Positions 55,856 to 64,000 of a stretch of DNA of 64,000 nucleotides are shown here, piece after piece. The position numbers and the translations under genes were made by a program. How positions within the stretch are numbered: the stretch's first letter is position 1; each line of letters begins with the position of its first letter. The notes beneath the pieces are model-generated. The model was not told the DNA's origin and searched no databases. It worked only from the letters and a program-made list of their open reading frames with translations. Source of the stretch: Okeania hirsuta (GTDB taxonomy: Bacteria > Cyanobacteriota > Cyanobacteriia > Cyanobacteriales > Microcoleaceae); assembly GCF_003838195.1 (NCBI RefSeq), contig NZ_RCBY01000016.1, forward strand, positions 1 through 64,000, written 5' to 3'.

Positions 55856-58573
55856 TTAACTTTTCACCAATTCTAACTCATCCTTTTTCCCAAACACTAA
55901 ACCACTATCTACACAATCAATTACCACAACATCCCCACCAACAAACTTATTCTCTAAAATCAAATTTGCCAGAGGATTTTCTAATTCTTTTTGAATTGCT
56001 CGTTTCAAAGGTCGCGCTCCATAAACCGGGTCATATCCCACTTCAGCAATGTGGTCTAAAGTCGCAGGAGTTAATTTCAAACTAATCTTTTGTTCCCCTA
56101 ATAATCGTTCAATTCTCTTCACTTGAATCTCCACAATTTGCCGTAATTCACTCTTCCTTAAAGTATGGAACAATATAATCTCATCCACCCTGTTTAAAAA
56201 CTCTGGTCGAAAATGTTTTCGCAACCCCCCCATCACCCGTTTATACATCTCCTCATACTTAGAGTCATCCCCCGCCACATCCAAAATATACTCACCACCA
56301 ATATTACTCGTCATTACAATTACAGTATTACTAAAATCAACTACCCGCCCCTGAGAATCAGTAATCCTACCATCATCCAATACCTGCAACAATATATTAA
56401 ATACATCCGGGTGAGCCTTCTCAACTTCATCAAACAGCAGCACAGAATAAGGATGTCTTCTTACTGCCTCCGATAACTGACCCCCTTGGTCATAACCCAC
56501 ATATCCAGGCGGTGCCCCTACTAACCGAGAAACAGCGTGTTTTTCCATATATTCCGACATATCAATGCGGACTAAAGCATCATCCCGGTCAAACAAAAAC
56601 TGTGCCAAAGCTCGCGCCAATTCTGTTTTACCAACTCCAGTAGGACCGAGAAACATAAACGAACCAATAGGCCGCCCTGGGTCTTTCATCCCTGCTCTAG
56701 CACGTCTAATAGCTGCAGCTACAGCTTCCACCGCTTCCGACTGCCCAATTACCCGTTGATGTAAATGTTTTTCCAACTGTAGTAACTTCTGGCGTTCCGA
56801 CTCCAATAAACGATTTACCGGAATACCCGTCCACTTAGCAACGATAGTGGCAATATCTGCATCCGTAACTTGTTCTCGGAGGAGAGACGAACCTTGAGCT
56901 TGAACCTTTAATAATTCTGCTTCCTTAGCTTCGCGATCGCGATGTACAGTTTCGAGTTGACCGTATTTTAATTGAGCTGCGGTATTCAGGTCATAAGCTC
57001 GTTCTGCCTGTTCTATTTGTACTTTTAATTTATCCTCTTCTGCTTTAAGGGAATTAATTGTATTTAACAATTCTTTTTCCCCAGACCATTTAGAAGAAAA
57101 TTTTTCCTGCTTTTGCTTCAAGACATTAATTTCATTTGTAATGCGTTGCAATGCTGGAGAAACTTTCACAGGTGGGGTAGGTTCAGAATTTTGATCTTTT
57201 TTGCTGCTTTGCAATTCTCCCTCTATAGAAAGTTTCTCCATTTCCAACTGCATAATACGTCTATCAATAGCTTCCAGTTCTTCAGGTTTAGAAGTAATTT
57301 CCATTTTTAGTTGAGCAGCAGCTTCATCTACCAAGTCGATCGCCTTATCTGGCAAAAAGCGGTCAGAAATATAACGGTTAGAAAGAGTTGCAGCAGAAAC
57401 CAAAGCAGCATCAGTAATTTTTACACCATGGTGAGTTTCGTAACGGTCTTTCAACCCCCGTAAAATAGAAATAGTATCCTCTACACTTGGTTGACCAACC
57501 TCTACCTTTTGAAACCGACGTTCCAGAGCAGCATCCTTTTCTATATGTTTACGATATTCATCAATAGTTGTAGCTCCTATACACCGAAGTTCTCCACGAG
57601 CAAGCATTGGTTTGAGGAGGTTACCTGCATCTACACCCGAACCCGTACCGCCACTGGAACCTGCTCCAACAACAGTATGTAGTTCGTCGATAAATAAAAC
57701 AATTTGACCGTCAGAGTTGGTTACTTCTCGCAAAACCGATCTGAGTCTTTCTTCAAATTCCCCTCTAAATTTTGCCCCAGCGATGAGACTTCCCATGTCA
57801 AGACCAATGAGTTGTCGTTCTTTAAGAGACTCCGGTACATCACCATTAACAATGCGTTGAGCTAAACCTTCAGCGATCGCTGTTTTTCCAACTCCTGGTT
57901 CTCCAATAAGTACGGGATTATTTTTTGTCCGACGGGATAAACAACTAACCACGCGCCGAATTTCTTCATCTCTGCCAATAACAGGGTCAAGTTTACCTGC
58001 TTTAGCTAACTCTGTGAGGTCGCGCCCATATTTTGCCAAAGCATCATAACTAGCTTCTGGGTTTTGGTCTTCGACTTTGGTACTACCACGAACTGCTTTA
58101 ATTGCTGCTTCTAGTTGTTCAAATTCAACTTTGGGTGAGGTTTGGGGGCGCTCAAAACCAGGGCGAGTTGGTAGTTGGGGAGTACCTCCACTGAGGAGTT
58201 TATTGCCAAGGCGTTTGTCTTGGTAAAAGGCGAGTAGGAGGTGTTCGACGGCAATAAATTTGTCTTCCCATTTTTCTCTAGCTTCATCAGCGAGGTCTAG
58301 AAAAATTTCCAGACTGCGCCCTAGATAGAGATGTTCGATACTACCCACTTTGGGTTGGCGTTTGGCAAAAGAGTCTATTTGTTGGAGGAGATTTTCTGGT
58401 TCTATGCCAACGCGGTTTAAAATTTTATTGGCTGTACCCTGTTGTTCTAAAAGAGCAATGATTAGATGTTCTACTTCTAGTTGTTGGTTTTGGTAACGTC
58501 GGGCAACGTCCTGTGATTTGACTATGGCATCCCAGGCTTGTTCTGTAAATTTACTTGGGTCGGTTGGCTGCAT
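55856..58573 (-). CDS. clpB: Disaggregase ClpB
   Basis: A 905-residue Hsp100 AAA+ chaperone that pulls polypeptides from aggregates with DnaK. The N-domain starts [23 protein letters not shown]1 has Walker [14 protein letters not shown] and Walker [15 protein letters not shown]. The coiled-coil middle domain lies at ~430-560. NBD2 has [14 protein letters not shown] and [13 protein letters not shown] with sensor [10 protein letters not shown]. The frame is open to 58693, but the extra 40 codons are unlike ClpB, so ATG at 58573 is chosen. The length is slightly above the usual 870, owing to a Ser/Lys-rich insert ([15 protein letters not shown]) in the middle domain. It stands alone. Confidence 0.96.
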   Translation of the reverse strand: MQPTDPSKFTEQAWDAIVKSQDVARRYQNQQLEVEHLIIALLEQQGTANKILNRVGIEPENLLQQIDSFAKRQPKVGSIEHLYLGRSLEIFLDLADEAREKWEDKFIAVEHLLLAFYQDKRLGNKLLSGGTPQLPTRPGFERPQTSPKVEFEQLEAAIKAVRGSTKVEDQNPEASYDALAKYGRDLTELAKAGKLDPVIGRDEEIRRVVSCLSRRTKNNPVLIGEPGVGKTAIAEGLAQRIVNGDVPESLKERQLIGLDMGSLIAGAKFRGEFEERLRSVLREVTNSDGQIVLFIDELHTVVGAGSSGGTGSGVDAGNLLKPMLARGELRCIGATTIDEYRKHIEKDAALERRFQKVEVGQPSVEDTISILRGLKDRYETHHGVKITDAALVSAATLSNRYISDRFLPDKAIDLVDEAAAQLKMEITSKPEELEAIDRRIMQLEMEKLSIEGELQSSKKDQNSEPTPPVKVSPALQRITNEINVLKQKQEKFSSKWSGEKELLNTINSLKAEEDKLKVQIEQAERAYDLNTAAQLKYGQLETVHRDREAKEAELLKVQAQGSSLLREQVTDADIATIVAKWTGIPVNRLLESERQKLLQLEKHLHQRVIGQSEAVEAVAAAIRRARAGMKDPGRPIGSFMFLGPTGVGKTELARALAQFLFDRDDALVRIDMSEYMEKHAVSRLVGAPPGYVGYDQGGQLSEAVRRHPYSVLLFDEVEKAHPDVFNILLQVLDDGRITDSQGRVVDFSNTVIVMTSNIGGEYILDVAGDDSKYEEMYKRVMGGLRKHFRPEFLNRVDEIILFHTLRKSELRQIVEIQVKRIERLLGEQKISLKLTPATLDHIAEVGYDPVYGARPLKRAIQKELENPLANLILENKFVGGDVVVIDCVDSGLVFGKKDELELVKS

Positions 58574-59107
58574 TTGGACTATTTTAAATTTTTTCCTATA
58601 AAACTTGATATAGCAATTCTCATACTTGTGGGTTACACAATTCTGGGTTTTAGGCAACAGCTCCGGAAGGCAACAGGCAACAGGGAAATACAAAGAAAAA
58701 AGATAACTTTACCTCGCTAACCTGAGAAACACTATATAGAAACCTTATGGTATCTTTACTGAATAATTAATAATTAAATAATTCAGCTAATTCCGCCTCC
58801 CCTTTCAAGGGGAAAAAAGCTGTCGTTAGCGGAGCTTCCCGTTAGGGTGGGATGGCGCAGGTTTTCTGCGCTGGCCGACTATCGACCAAGAGAATAAATT
58901 TTTTCCTTAAGGATCAATCCTCTAATAATTAATAATTGTTGAAAGGCGGTATGTGCTTTTGGCTGTAGTCTTCAGATAGGGAAGCCTTCAGTAGGGGGAC
59001 TTACAGAAATCAGGAGATTCAATTAGAGAATAGGGGAAAAAAGTTTAAATTTGCTCCCTACTCCCCTACTCCCCTACTCCCCTACTCCCCTATGCCTTCA
59101 GCCTTCT
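58574..59107. other. Spacer with repeat A4 and heptamer/octamer runs
   Basis: No gene. It holds a family F half (TATAGCAATTCTCATAC), family A copy 4, and CTACTCCC octamers x4 (~59056-59090) next to the glyoxalase stop. Confidence 0.5.
58758..58942 (-). repeat. Repeat family A, copy 4
   Basis: ACTGAATAATTAATAATTAA to TCTAATAATTAATAATTGTTG, with CCCTTTCAAGGGGAAAAAAG, the GTTAGCGGAGCTTCCCG insert, and TATCGACCAAGAGAA. Confidence 0.7.
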
Positions 59108-59536
59108 TCAATGAGCGCTAACTGCAACTTCTTTTTCTGAATTACTGCTACGAGAGCTTAATTGAATTAGTTCTACTTTATACCCATTTGGGTCTTCAAT
59201 GAAGGCAATAACTGTGGACCCATGTTTCATTTGCCCTGGTTCTCTAGTCACTTTACCTCCCTGTGCTTTTATTTGTTCGCAAGTGCCATAAATATCATCA
59301 ACGCCCAAAGCGATATGGCCATAAGCATCGCCCAAGTCGTATTGGTCTTTGCCCCAGTTATATGTTAATTCGAGTACCGTGTGGTCTGACTCATCGCCAT
59401 AACCAACAAAAGCTAGAGTAAATTCACCACCTGGATAGTCTTTTTGGCGCAATAGTTTCATGCCGAGGACATCGCAGTAGAATTTCAGGGATTCTTCTAG
59501 GTTGTTGACTCGCAGCATGGTGTGTAGTAGTCGCAT
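59108..59536 (-). CDS. gloA: Glyoxalase I (lactoylglutathione lyase)
   Basis: A 142-residue metalloenzyme converting the methylglyoxal-glutathione adduct to lactoylglutathione in the cytoplasm. All four metal ligands are visible: His5 (LLHTML), Glu56 (HTVLELTYN), His74 (AYGHIALGV) and Glu122 (GYKVELIQ). The sequence is the short, Ni-type bacterial form. The C-terminal ~18 residues ([16 protein letters not shown]) are poorly conserved. ATG at 59536 is preceded by AAGGAGTAG on the minus strand, a good Shine-Dalgarno. It is monocistronic between repeat spacers. Confidence 0.95.
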   Translation of the reverse strand: MRLLHTMLRVNNLEESLKFYCDVLGMKLLRQKDYPGGEFTLAFVGYGDESDHTVLELTYNWGKDQYDLGDAYGHIALGVDDIYGTCEQIKAQGGKVTREPGQMKHGSTVIAFIEDPNGYKVELIQLSSRSSNSEKEVAVSAH

Positions 59537-60385
59537 GGTCTACTCCTTATTCCTTGACTATATGTACTTTTTATTGTGAAGCAATTTGGTCAATCTTGGG
59601 AGTCAATGTTGCCTTAATGGCAACTATTAGACATCTCCAGAAAAGAGGCAACAGGCAACAGGGAGAAATAATTGATTTGATTTTTGATTTTTACCGAATA
59701 ATTAAGGTTTAAAGCCTCTCCTTTGAAGGAGAAACAAGCGGTCGTTAGCGCAGCTTCCCGTAGGGTGGGATGGCGTTAGCGAAGCGGCTCTGATAAGAGC
59801 GGGTCTCCTCGCCATATCCAATCGACCAAGAGAGAAAATATTTTCTTTTTATTAGATCCTCTTCCTTTTCCTTTTAGGGCTATGCTTTATAAACATCTTT
59901 CTTAACATAAAAATTGATAAAATAGACAAGTTATGTATAAGTCTTTCAAAGGTTTTTGTTAGAGAAAAAGTGTATTAAAAAGTACATTTTTTTCGATAAC
60001 TTAAGTAGTTTTTCCTATCTACTATGATTCTTTCTCCTTTCTCCCCTGCTTCCCACAAGGTTTTCAGGAGTTCCTTATAAGGGATAGCTTTTAGGGAGAG
60101 GTAATTATCAATTATCAATTATTGAACAAATGTCTATTAGCACTCACAGAACTTACGCAGAACTACCATATCTAGTAGGATCTAACTGCCGTTAGGCTTT
60201 TAAAACGAAATGTTTTTGGAGGCTTGCTCAAATCCCCGTTACAAAAACAATTTTTGATAGAATTTAATATTTGTGTGATCGCCATCTTACTTTTAAGTCA
60301 TATTACTAAAATAAATACAATTTATATCTTACTCAAATGTGACTATCGTGAGATAGTAATCAATATTAAATCGTAGTTATTTTTA
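59537..60385. other. Spacer with repeat A5
   Basis: It contains no gene. AGACATCTCC + GGCAACA heptamers at ~59631-59660, family A copy 5, and AT-rich DNA. A duplicated motif (AAATCCCCGTTACAAAAA) here at ~60229 also appears at 62575. Confidence 0.45.
59691..60126 (-). repeat. Repeat family A, copy 5 (extended)
   Basis: The core runs from TTACCGAATAATTAAGGTTT to ~59850, with TCTCCTCGCCATATCCAATC. The matching far end (GAGAGGTAATTATCAATTAT) is only reached at ~60095-60126, so unrelated sequence of ~240 bp separates the two. Confidence 0.6.
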
Positions 60386-60841
60386 CTAACTATGATAAGC
60401 TAATTTTTCTAATTTAGACTTTTCTTGAATCAAAGCACTGTCTATTTTTTTTACTCCTTCTAATGATATTAATGACTTGCATTGTTTAACTAAATTTTCC
60501 CAACCATGTAATCTTTGAATTGAATTAGATTTCTGAATTTTCTCAACATAAAATTGTGCCCAAAACTTAGGAACATACTTTTGCTTTCTAGCCTTTATGC
60601 GCTTTCTCCATTTAGTGAAATCTGATTTTCTTGGTGGTTCTACCCCCAAAATAGGTGGCATATCGGCATAACTTACAAACCTACTTTTACCTTTGCCTAC
60701 AACATGAATCACATATTTCCAACAGTTTATTTTGTAGATATTATCTGATTTAATTCCCAAATGAAATGCTAATGCGTCTCTAGTTACAAATCTACCCAAT
60801 GGATGAGCAGAAGTAGATTGATTTTTGATGATTCTTTTCAT
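60386..60841 (-). CDS. Unrecognised small basic protein
   Basis: 151 residues, rich in Lys/Arg, with no family I recognise. The N-terminus could be a small DNA-binding-like fold (HPLGRFVTRDALAFHLGIKS, then YKINCWKYVIHVVGKGK). The centre is very basic (KSDFTKWRKRIKARKQKYVP). There is no signal peptide, membrane segment or cysteine motif. The codon pattern and length make a real gene plausible, but no strong Shine-Dalgarno or neighbour supports it. It lies between two repeat-rich spacers. It could be of phage or plasmid origin. Confidence 0.5.
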   Translation of the reverse strand: MKRIIKNQSTSAHPLGRFVTRDALAFHLGIKSDNIYKINCWKYVIHVVGKGKSRFVSYADMPPILGVEPPRKSDFTKWRKRIKARKQKYVPKFWAQFYVEKIQKSNSIQRLHGWENLVKQCKSLISLEGVKKIDSALIQEKSKLEKLAYHS

Positions 60842-62065
60842 AAAATCTACCTTAAATTTATATATATTTTTTTCTGGCCGTATTTGTTTATTTATGTGTC
60901 TGTAATTCTATATTAAATAATACTTGGCTATTTTGTCAACATATAATAATAAGCTAATTTTTTACACAAACAAATCAATGATAATTGCCCATTATTGGCA
61001 TAAATTATGGACAATAATCTTTTCAATATTAGAGAATAGAAAAGCTCAAGATATAGAGTCTAATGAAGTATGTCTGGCAACCGTCAAATTCCCAAGGTAC
61101 AGTAGTCAGAATTCAAGAGGAATTTTGTCAGAAAAATTGTTTTTTAACACTACTTGTTGTTATTTGTCAGTTATCTCTGTCACTATTTTTAAGAATAGAC
61201 ATCTCCAGAAAATAGGGAACAGCGGTGCGACCCTGAAGGACACCACAGACGCAAGCTGTCGGAACCCAAAGTTTTGCTAAGGCAAAGCTTCACTTTTTTG
61301 ATACGGAATCTGGAGAGTACAAAGTTCTTCTGAAAAACAATTTACTTTCAAGACTAAAAGTATTATTGGAAAAGGCTTACAGAACCTATATTAGTGAATT
61401 GAGATTTTCTAACCTTGAAATCCCTGAAAGCCTTAGCTAGCAATAGTTATTCCCAGAACTTTGCACTGTCTAGTTCTTCAACAATAATAATTAATAATTA
61501 ACAATTACCTCTCCTTGAAAAGAAGAGGATTGAGTAATAATGAAAATTTTTTCTCTCTTGGTCGATTGGCGAGGTCTCCTCGCCATTCCTCTACCGCTTG
61601 TTTCTCCTTTAAAGGAGAGAGAGGCTTTAAACCTTAATTATTCGGTCAACATATTGTGGGGCAAAACCTGTAGTCTCCCATAGGGAAAGGTTTCCTGTCC
61701 CTACTGGACTGACACAGCTAAAACTGTGCAATAAATTTTTGTATTCTATTCTATAGATGTCTTTTTCTCCCCACCCTCCCCACACTCCCCACACTCCCCG
61801 TCTAATGCACCATTTAAAGTGTGTCGGTTCACTACGGTCCTGAAGGGAGCACCATGGGAATGTCCACCAAGAGAGGAAACGCGCAGTCCTGTGAGGCAAC
61901 AGTGGGAAATATTTTTCCCAGTATTTGATTCATCATCACTCTATATTCACTTCTTTTAGCCCAGGCTTTCTAGCAACATTTAGGTAAATTTTTGTCAAAA
62001 ACATTCTAGTTTTTGAGTAAAATGTAAAAATAGATACAGAAAAAAATATAAAATTGTATGATTAG
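60842..62065. other. 1.2 kb spacer with repeat A6
   Basis: No supported gene (a 118-codon frame at 60924 and a 90-codon frame at 61627 run through repeats). It contains AGACATCTCCAGAAAATAGG (~61198), family A copy 6 and a CCCCACACTCC run (61770-61800). GACACAGCTAAAACTGTGCA (~61708) is shared in part with element H at 38690. Confidence 0.5.
61478..61648 (+). repeat. Repeat family A, copy 6
   Basis: CAACAATAATAATTAATAAT to TTAATTATTCGGTCAAC, containing AGAGGATTGAGTAATAATGA shared almost exactly with copy 1 inside tnpB. It shows that the first ~130 bases of that ORF are repeat-derived. Confidence 0.75.
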
Positions 62066-62449
62066 ATGAAACTAAATAATGACTATCAGCGTAATCGACA
62101 AGAACTTCCTACTATTAATATGATGATGGGGGAAGCAGTGGAGGAATACAGGGGACAACATAGAGACCAAGGATGGACTTATCCTTACGTTAAACATATT
62201 CCCATACCTCAGCATCCTTCTAAAAAGCTGTTCTGCGCTAGAGATGATGAGTTAGCTAAGGAAAAACAAACTATTAATGTTGCTCAAATAGTAAAAGAGA
62301 AACAGGTTGAGCCAAAAAAGATAGCTCAGGTAAATAGAACAAATATATGCGATATATTACAATGGCAACGTTCAATAGCTAAGATCAAAGGAGACGAAAG
62401 GTTATTAAGTTTATTAGAGATTGAGTGGCGAGATAAATCTTGTGGATAG
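62066..62449 (+). CDS. Unrecognised small protein
   Basis: 127 residues with no recognised family. The N-terminus is polar (NDYQRNRQELPTINMMMGEA, RDQGWTYPYVKHIPIPQHPSK). The middle is Lys/Glu rich and probably helical. The C-terminus (CDILQWQRSIAKIKGDERLL, SLLEIEWRDKSCG) could form a short helical domain. No signal, membrane helix or metal motif is seen. The frame starts at an ATG after AT-rich DNA without a clear ribosome site. It is isolated between repeats and psaX (opposite strand). It may be a lineage-specific gene. Confidence 0.45.
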   Translation: MKLNNDYQRNRQELPTINMMMGEAVEEYRGQHRDQGWTYPYVKHIPIPQHPSKKLFCARDDELAKEKQTINVAQIVKEKQVEPKKIAQVNRTNICDILQWQRSIAKIKGDERLLSLLEIEWRDKSCG

Positions 62450-62704
62450 AGTTATGATTTTTTGATTTTGAGGATGTGCTTCTTGAAATAGATTAGGTAA
62501 ATATATCGTTATCAAAATAATTGGGTCGCGTAACCCCGCCTTGACTGGCGAAATATTTTTAGAGAGTTACTCAAAATCCCCGTTACAAAAATAACTTCTA
62601 ACTTCTAACTTCTAACTTCTGACTTCTGACTTCATTAAAGTGCCACTCTTAAAGAATATAGTATCCTAAGAGTGGCACAGATTTGCTAAGGAAAGGTCTG
62701 AAGA

Positions 62705-62794
62705 CTACTGGATAGCGCCGAAATAGTAGCCCGCAACAACAAAGTTGATAGCCAATAATAATAAAGCCCAACCTGCACGAAAAGAATATTTCAT
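62705..62794 (-). CDS. psaX: Photosystem I subunit PsaX
   Basis: A 29-residue single-helix thylakoid protein. It reads MKYSFRAGWALLLLAINFV then VAGYYFGAIQ. The FR-x-x-W-A-LLLLAINFxVAxYYF pattern is that of PsaX, the small peripheral photosystem I subunit known from Thermosynechococcus structures, where it touches PsaB and lipids. This version lacks the ~6-residue N-terminal extension of the Thermosynechococcus protein. A GGAG motif lies 12 bases upstream of the ATG. It is encoded alone, 910 bases from lipA and opposite to the small gene at 62066. Too short for routine gene callers. Confidence 0.9.
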   Translation of the reverse strand: MKYSFRAGWALLLLAINFVVAGYYFGAIQ

Positions 62795-62815
62795 CTAAAT
62801 TTATTCTCCATTTTT

Positions 62816-62985
62816 ATAGTGACGTTCTCCTACATCAAATCAAAGATGATGATGTGGGCTTCCCAACCTCATGGATAGGGCTTTCTGTTTTGCTGGCGCA
62901 ACGCTGCGCGAACACAGGGAGTGCAACCACTTAACCCTCTGCAGACAGAGACGATGAGACCCACCGCATTTTTTTGGGATCAAGA
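62816..62985. other. Structured GC-rich spacer, possibly IS605-end-derived
   Basis: Between psaX and lipA. It contains GATGATGTGGGCTTCCCAAC, GCTGGCGCAACGCTGCGCGA (self-complementary CGCAACGCTGCG-like core) and an ACAGGGAGTGCAACC stretch. It is GC-richer than its surroundings and resembles the right ends/guide regions of tnpB elements, without any transposase remains. No other function is evident. Confidence 0.3.
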
Positions 62986-63066
62986 AAATCCTATCATACA
63001 ATTGATTCAATATCATACAAACATTTAAAGATTAGGAATTTATTTGTTTTCTTTTCCCTTCTTGAC

Positions 63067-63975
63067 TTAAACACTTTCTCCAGCATGATAAGAACTACGC
63101 ACTAGAGGGCCAGAACGCACATGAGAAAAGCCCATTTGTTGGGCGATCGCTCCAAGCTCCTCAAACTCTTCTGGTGTCCAATATTTTTGTACGGGCAAAT
63201 GGGCTAGAGAAGGACGCATATATTGGCCTAAAGTAATGCGATCGCATCCTACTCTTCTCAAATCTGCCATGGCCTCAACTATTTCAGTTTTCGTTTCTCC
63301 ATGTCCCAACATTAGACCTGACTTAGTAGGAATATTAGAGTTTAACTCCTTAACAATCCGTAATACATCAAGCGATCGCTCATATTTTGCCCCACGACGC
63401 ACAGGGCCTTGTAATCGTCGTACTGTTTCAATATTATGGTTATAGCAAGCAGGTTCAGCATCTATAACTATCTTGATCCGTTGCTTTTGCTTTTCAGCTA
63501 AAGAAACAGATAACTTCTCAACCCCAAGTCCACCTTGACCACCCCAAAAATCAGCCGTCAAAACCTCTATTTTCGCCCCTGGGTTCCGTTGTCTAATAGC
63601 TGTCATTGTTGCGACAAACCAACTAGCACCACCATCTGGCAAATCATCCCTAGCAACAGAAGTCAATACCACATACTCCAAACCTAACAATCCTACAGCC
63701 TCAGCTACTTTTTGTGGTTCCTCCGGGTCTAAGGGCATCGGAGCATGACCCTTATCCACTTGACAAAAAGCACAAGACCGCGTACAAGTAGGACCCATCA
63801 ATAAAAAAGTAGCTGTTTTCTGGGCATAACATTCGCCTCGGTTAGGACAGCGACCTTCTTCACAGATGGTATGGAGCTGACGCTGCTTTATAATTTTCTG
63901 TACAGTAGAAATATCACTAGCTTTTCCCAAAGAAGGACGCAGCCACTTTGGCATACTCTGAATTTGGCCTTTCAT
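63067..63975 (-). CDS. lipA: Lipoyl synthase
   Basis: A 302-residue radical-SAM enzyme that inserts two sulfurs into octanoylated carrier domains. The auxiliary cluster ligands are Cys38, Cys43 and Cys49 ([12 protein letters not shown]). The SAM cluster is CTRSCAFC (Cys64, 68, 71). [14 protein letters not shown] is the conserved core, and the C-terminal [13 protein letters not shown] carries the conserved Ser ligand of the auxiliary cluster. A short insert [23 protein letters not shown] (~145-165) is longer than usual. Start choices are ATG 63975 or the internal [10 protein letters not shown]; both keep all motifs. The upstream region is cut by the window end. Confidence 0.96.
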   Translation of the reverse strand: MKGQIQSMPKWLRPSLGKASDISTVQKIIKQRQLHTICEEGRCPNRGECYAQKTATFLLMGPTCTRSCAFCQVDKGHAPMPLDPEEPQKVAEAVGLLGLEYVVLTSVARDDLPDGGASWFVATMTAIRQRNPGAKIEVLTADFWGGQGGLGVEKLSVSLAEKQKQRIKIVIDAEPACYNHNIETVRRLQGPVRRGAKYERSLDVLRIVKELNSNIPTKSGLMLGHGETKTEIVEAMADLRRVGCDRITLGQYMRPSLAHLPVQKYWTPEEFEELGAIAQQMGFSHVRSGPLVRSSYHAGESV

Positions 63976-64000
63976 CCCAGCAGTGTTGACCTGAGTTGAT

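Noticed and set aside
58574-58693. 40-residue N-terminal extension of ClpB
   Set aside because: The extension is Cys-rich and unlike any ClpB N-domain; the family start [11 protein letters not shown] lies at 58573.
60924-61280. 118-codon frame
   Set aside because: Low-complexity start and repeat-derived end (AGACATCTCC and GACACC segments); no Shine-Dalgarno or homology recognised.

Overview
The window looks like a filamentous, low-GC, non-heterocystous cyanobacterium of the Trichodesmium/Okeania/Microcoleaceae type (inference). The evidence is the many HIP1 octamers (GCGATCGC), a photosystem I PsaX subunit, a CpcS/CpeS bilin lyase, a Mo-nitrogenase C-terminal-domain protein, the hormogonium-polysaccharide (hps) genes, and very repeat-rich, gene-poor spacers. 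I found no rRNA, tRNA or CRISPR array.

Layout. 1-4065: remains of an IS605-type tnpB, a ribbon-helix-helix/coiled-coil repeat protein, and a broken IS1-family transposase. 4130-8755: a two-gene glycine betaine/proline ABC importer (proV, then a proW-proX fusion) split by a ~1 kb array of 123-133 bp repeats. 9289-18270: housekeeping and accessory genes (bilin lyase, pentapeptide protein, methyltransferase-HIT fusion, bestrophin, TerB/Mo-nitrogenase-C protein, obgE), with a 182-194 bp tandem array in front of obgE.

19275-38398 (all minus strand apart from IS genes) is an exopolysaccharide locus: hpsE, three further glycosyltransferases (two of them tandem paralogues), a sulfotransferase, an intact-looking IS605 element, the very large hpsA, hpsB, hpsC and two more pseudopilins. 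HpsA and the pseudopilins are expected to form a type IV pilus-like secretion apparatus. The glycosyltransferases and sulfotransferase would build a possibly sulfated polymer.

39631-42383 carries rpmB and htpG. 44263-51536 holds two giant RTX proteins that look like secreted phosphorus scavengers. The first is PhoX-like + glycerophosphodiesterase + RTX. The second is a truncated phosphodiesterase + Ig-like + lectin-like + two SurE nucleotidase domains + RTX. They share nearly identical tails and 3' flanks, and a vestige of a third copy follows. 51861-55387 is a second small polysaccharide cluster (HpsE paralogue, GT-B-like protein, pyruvyl transferase). The rest is clpB, a glyoxalase, two unrecognised small genes, psaX and lipA.

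Spacers are packed with short mobile-looking repeats (families A-H here). Two of them can be bounded exactly, because the 3' flank of the second RTX gene is a natural empty site for insertions seen behind the first. One of these elements supplies the last seven codons and the stop of obgE. Many family members carry heptanucleotide arrays. All coordinates and motifs were read by eye; family assignments rest on remembered conserved motifs, not on searches.
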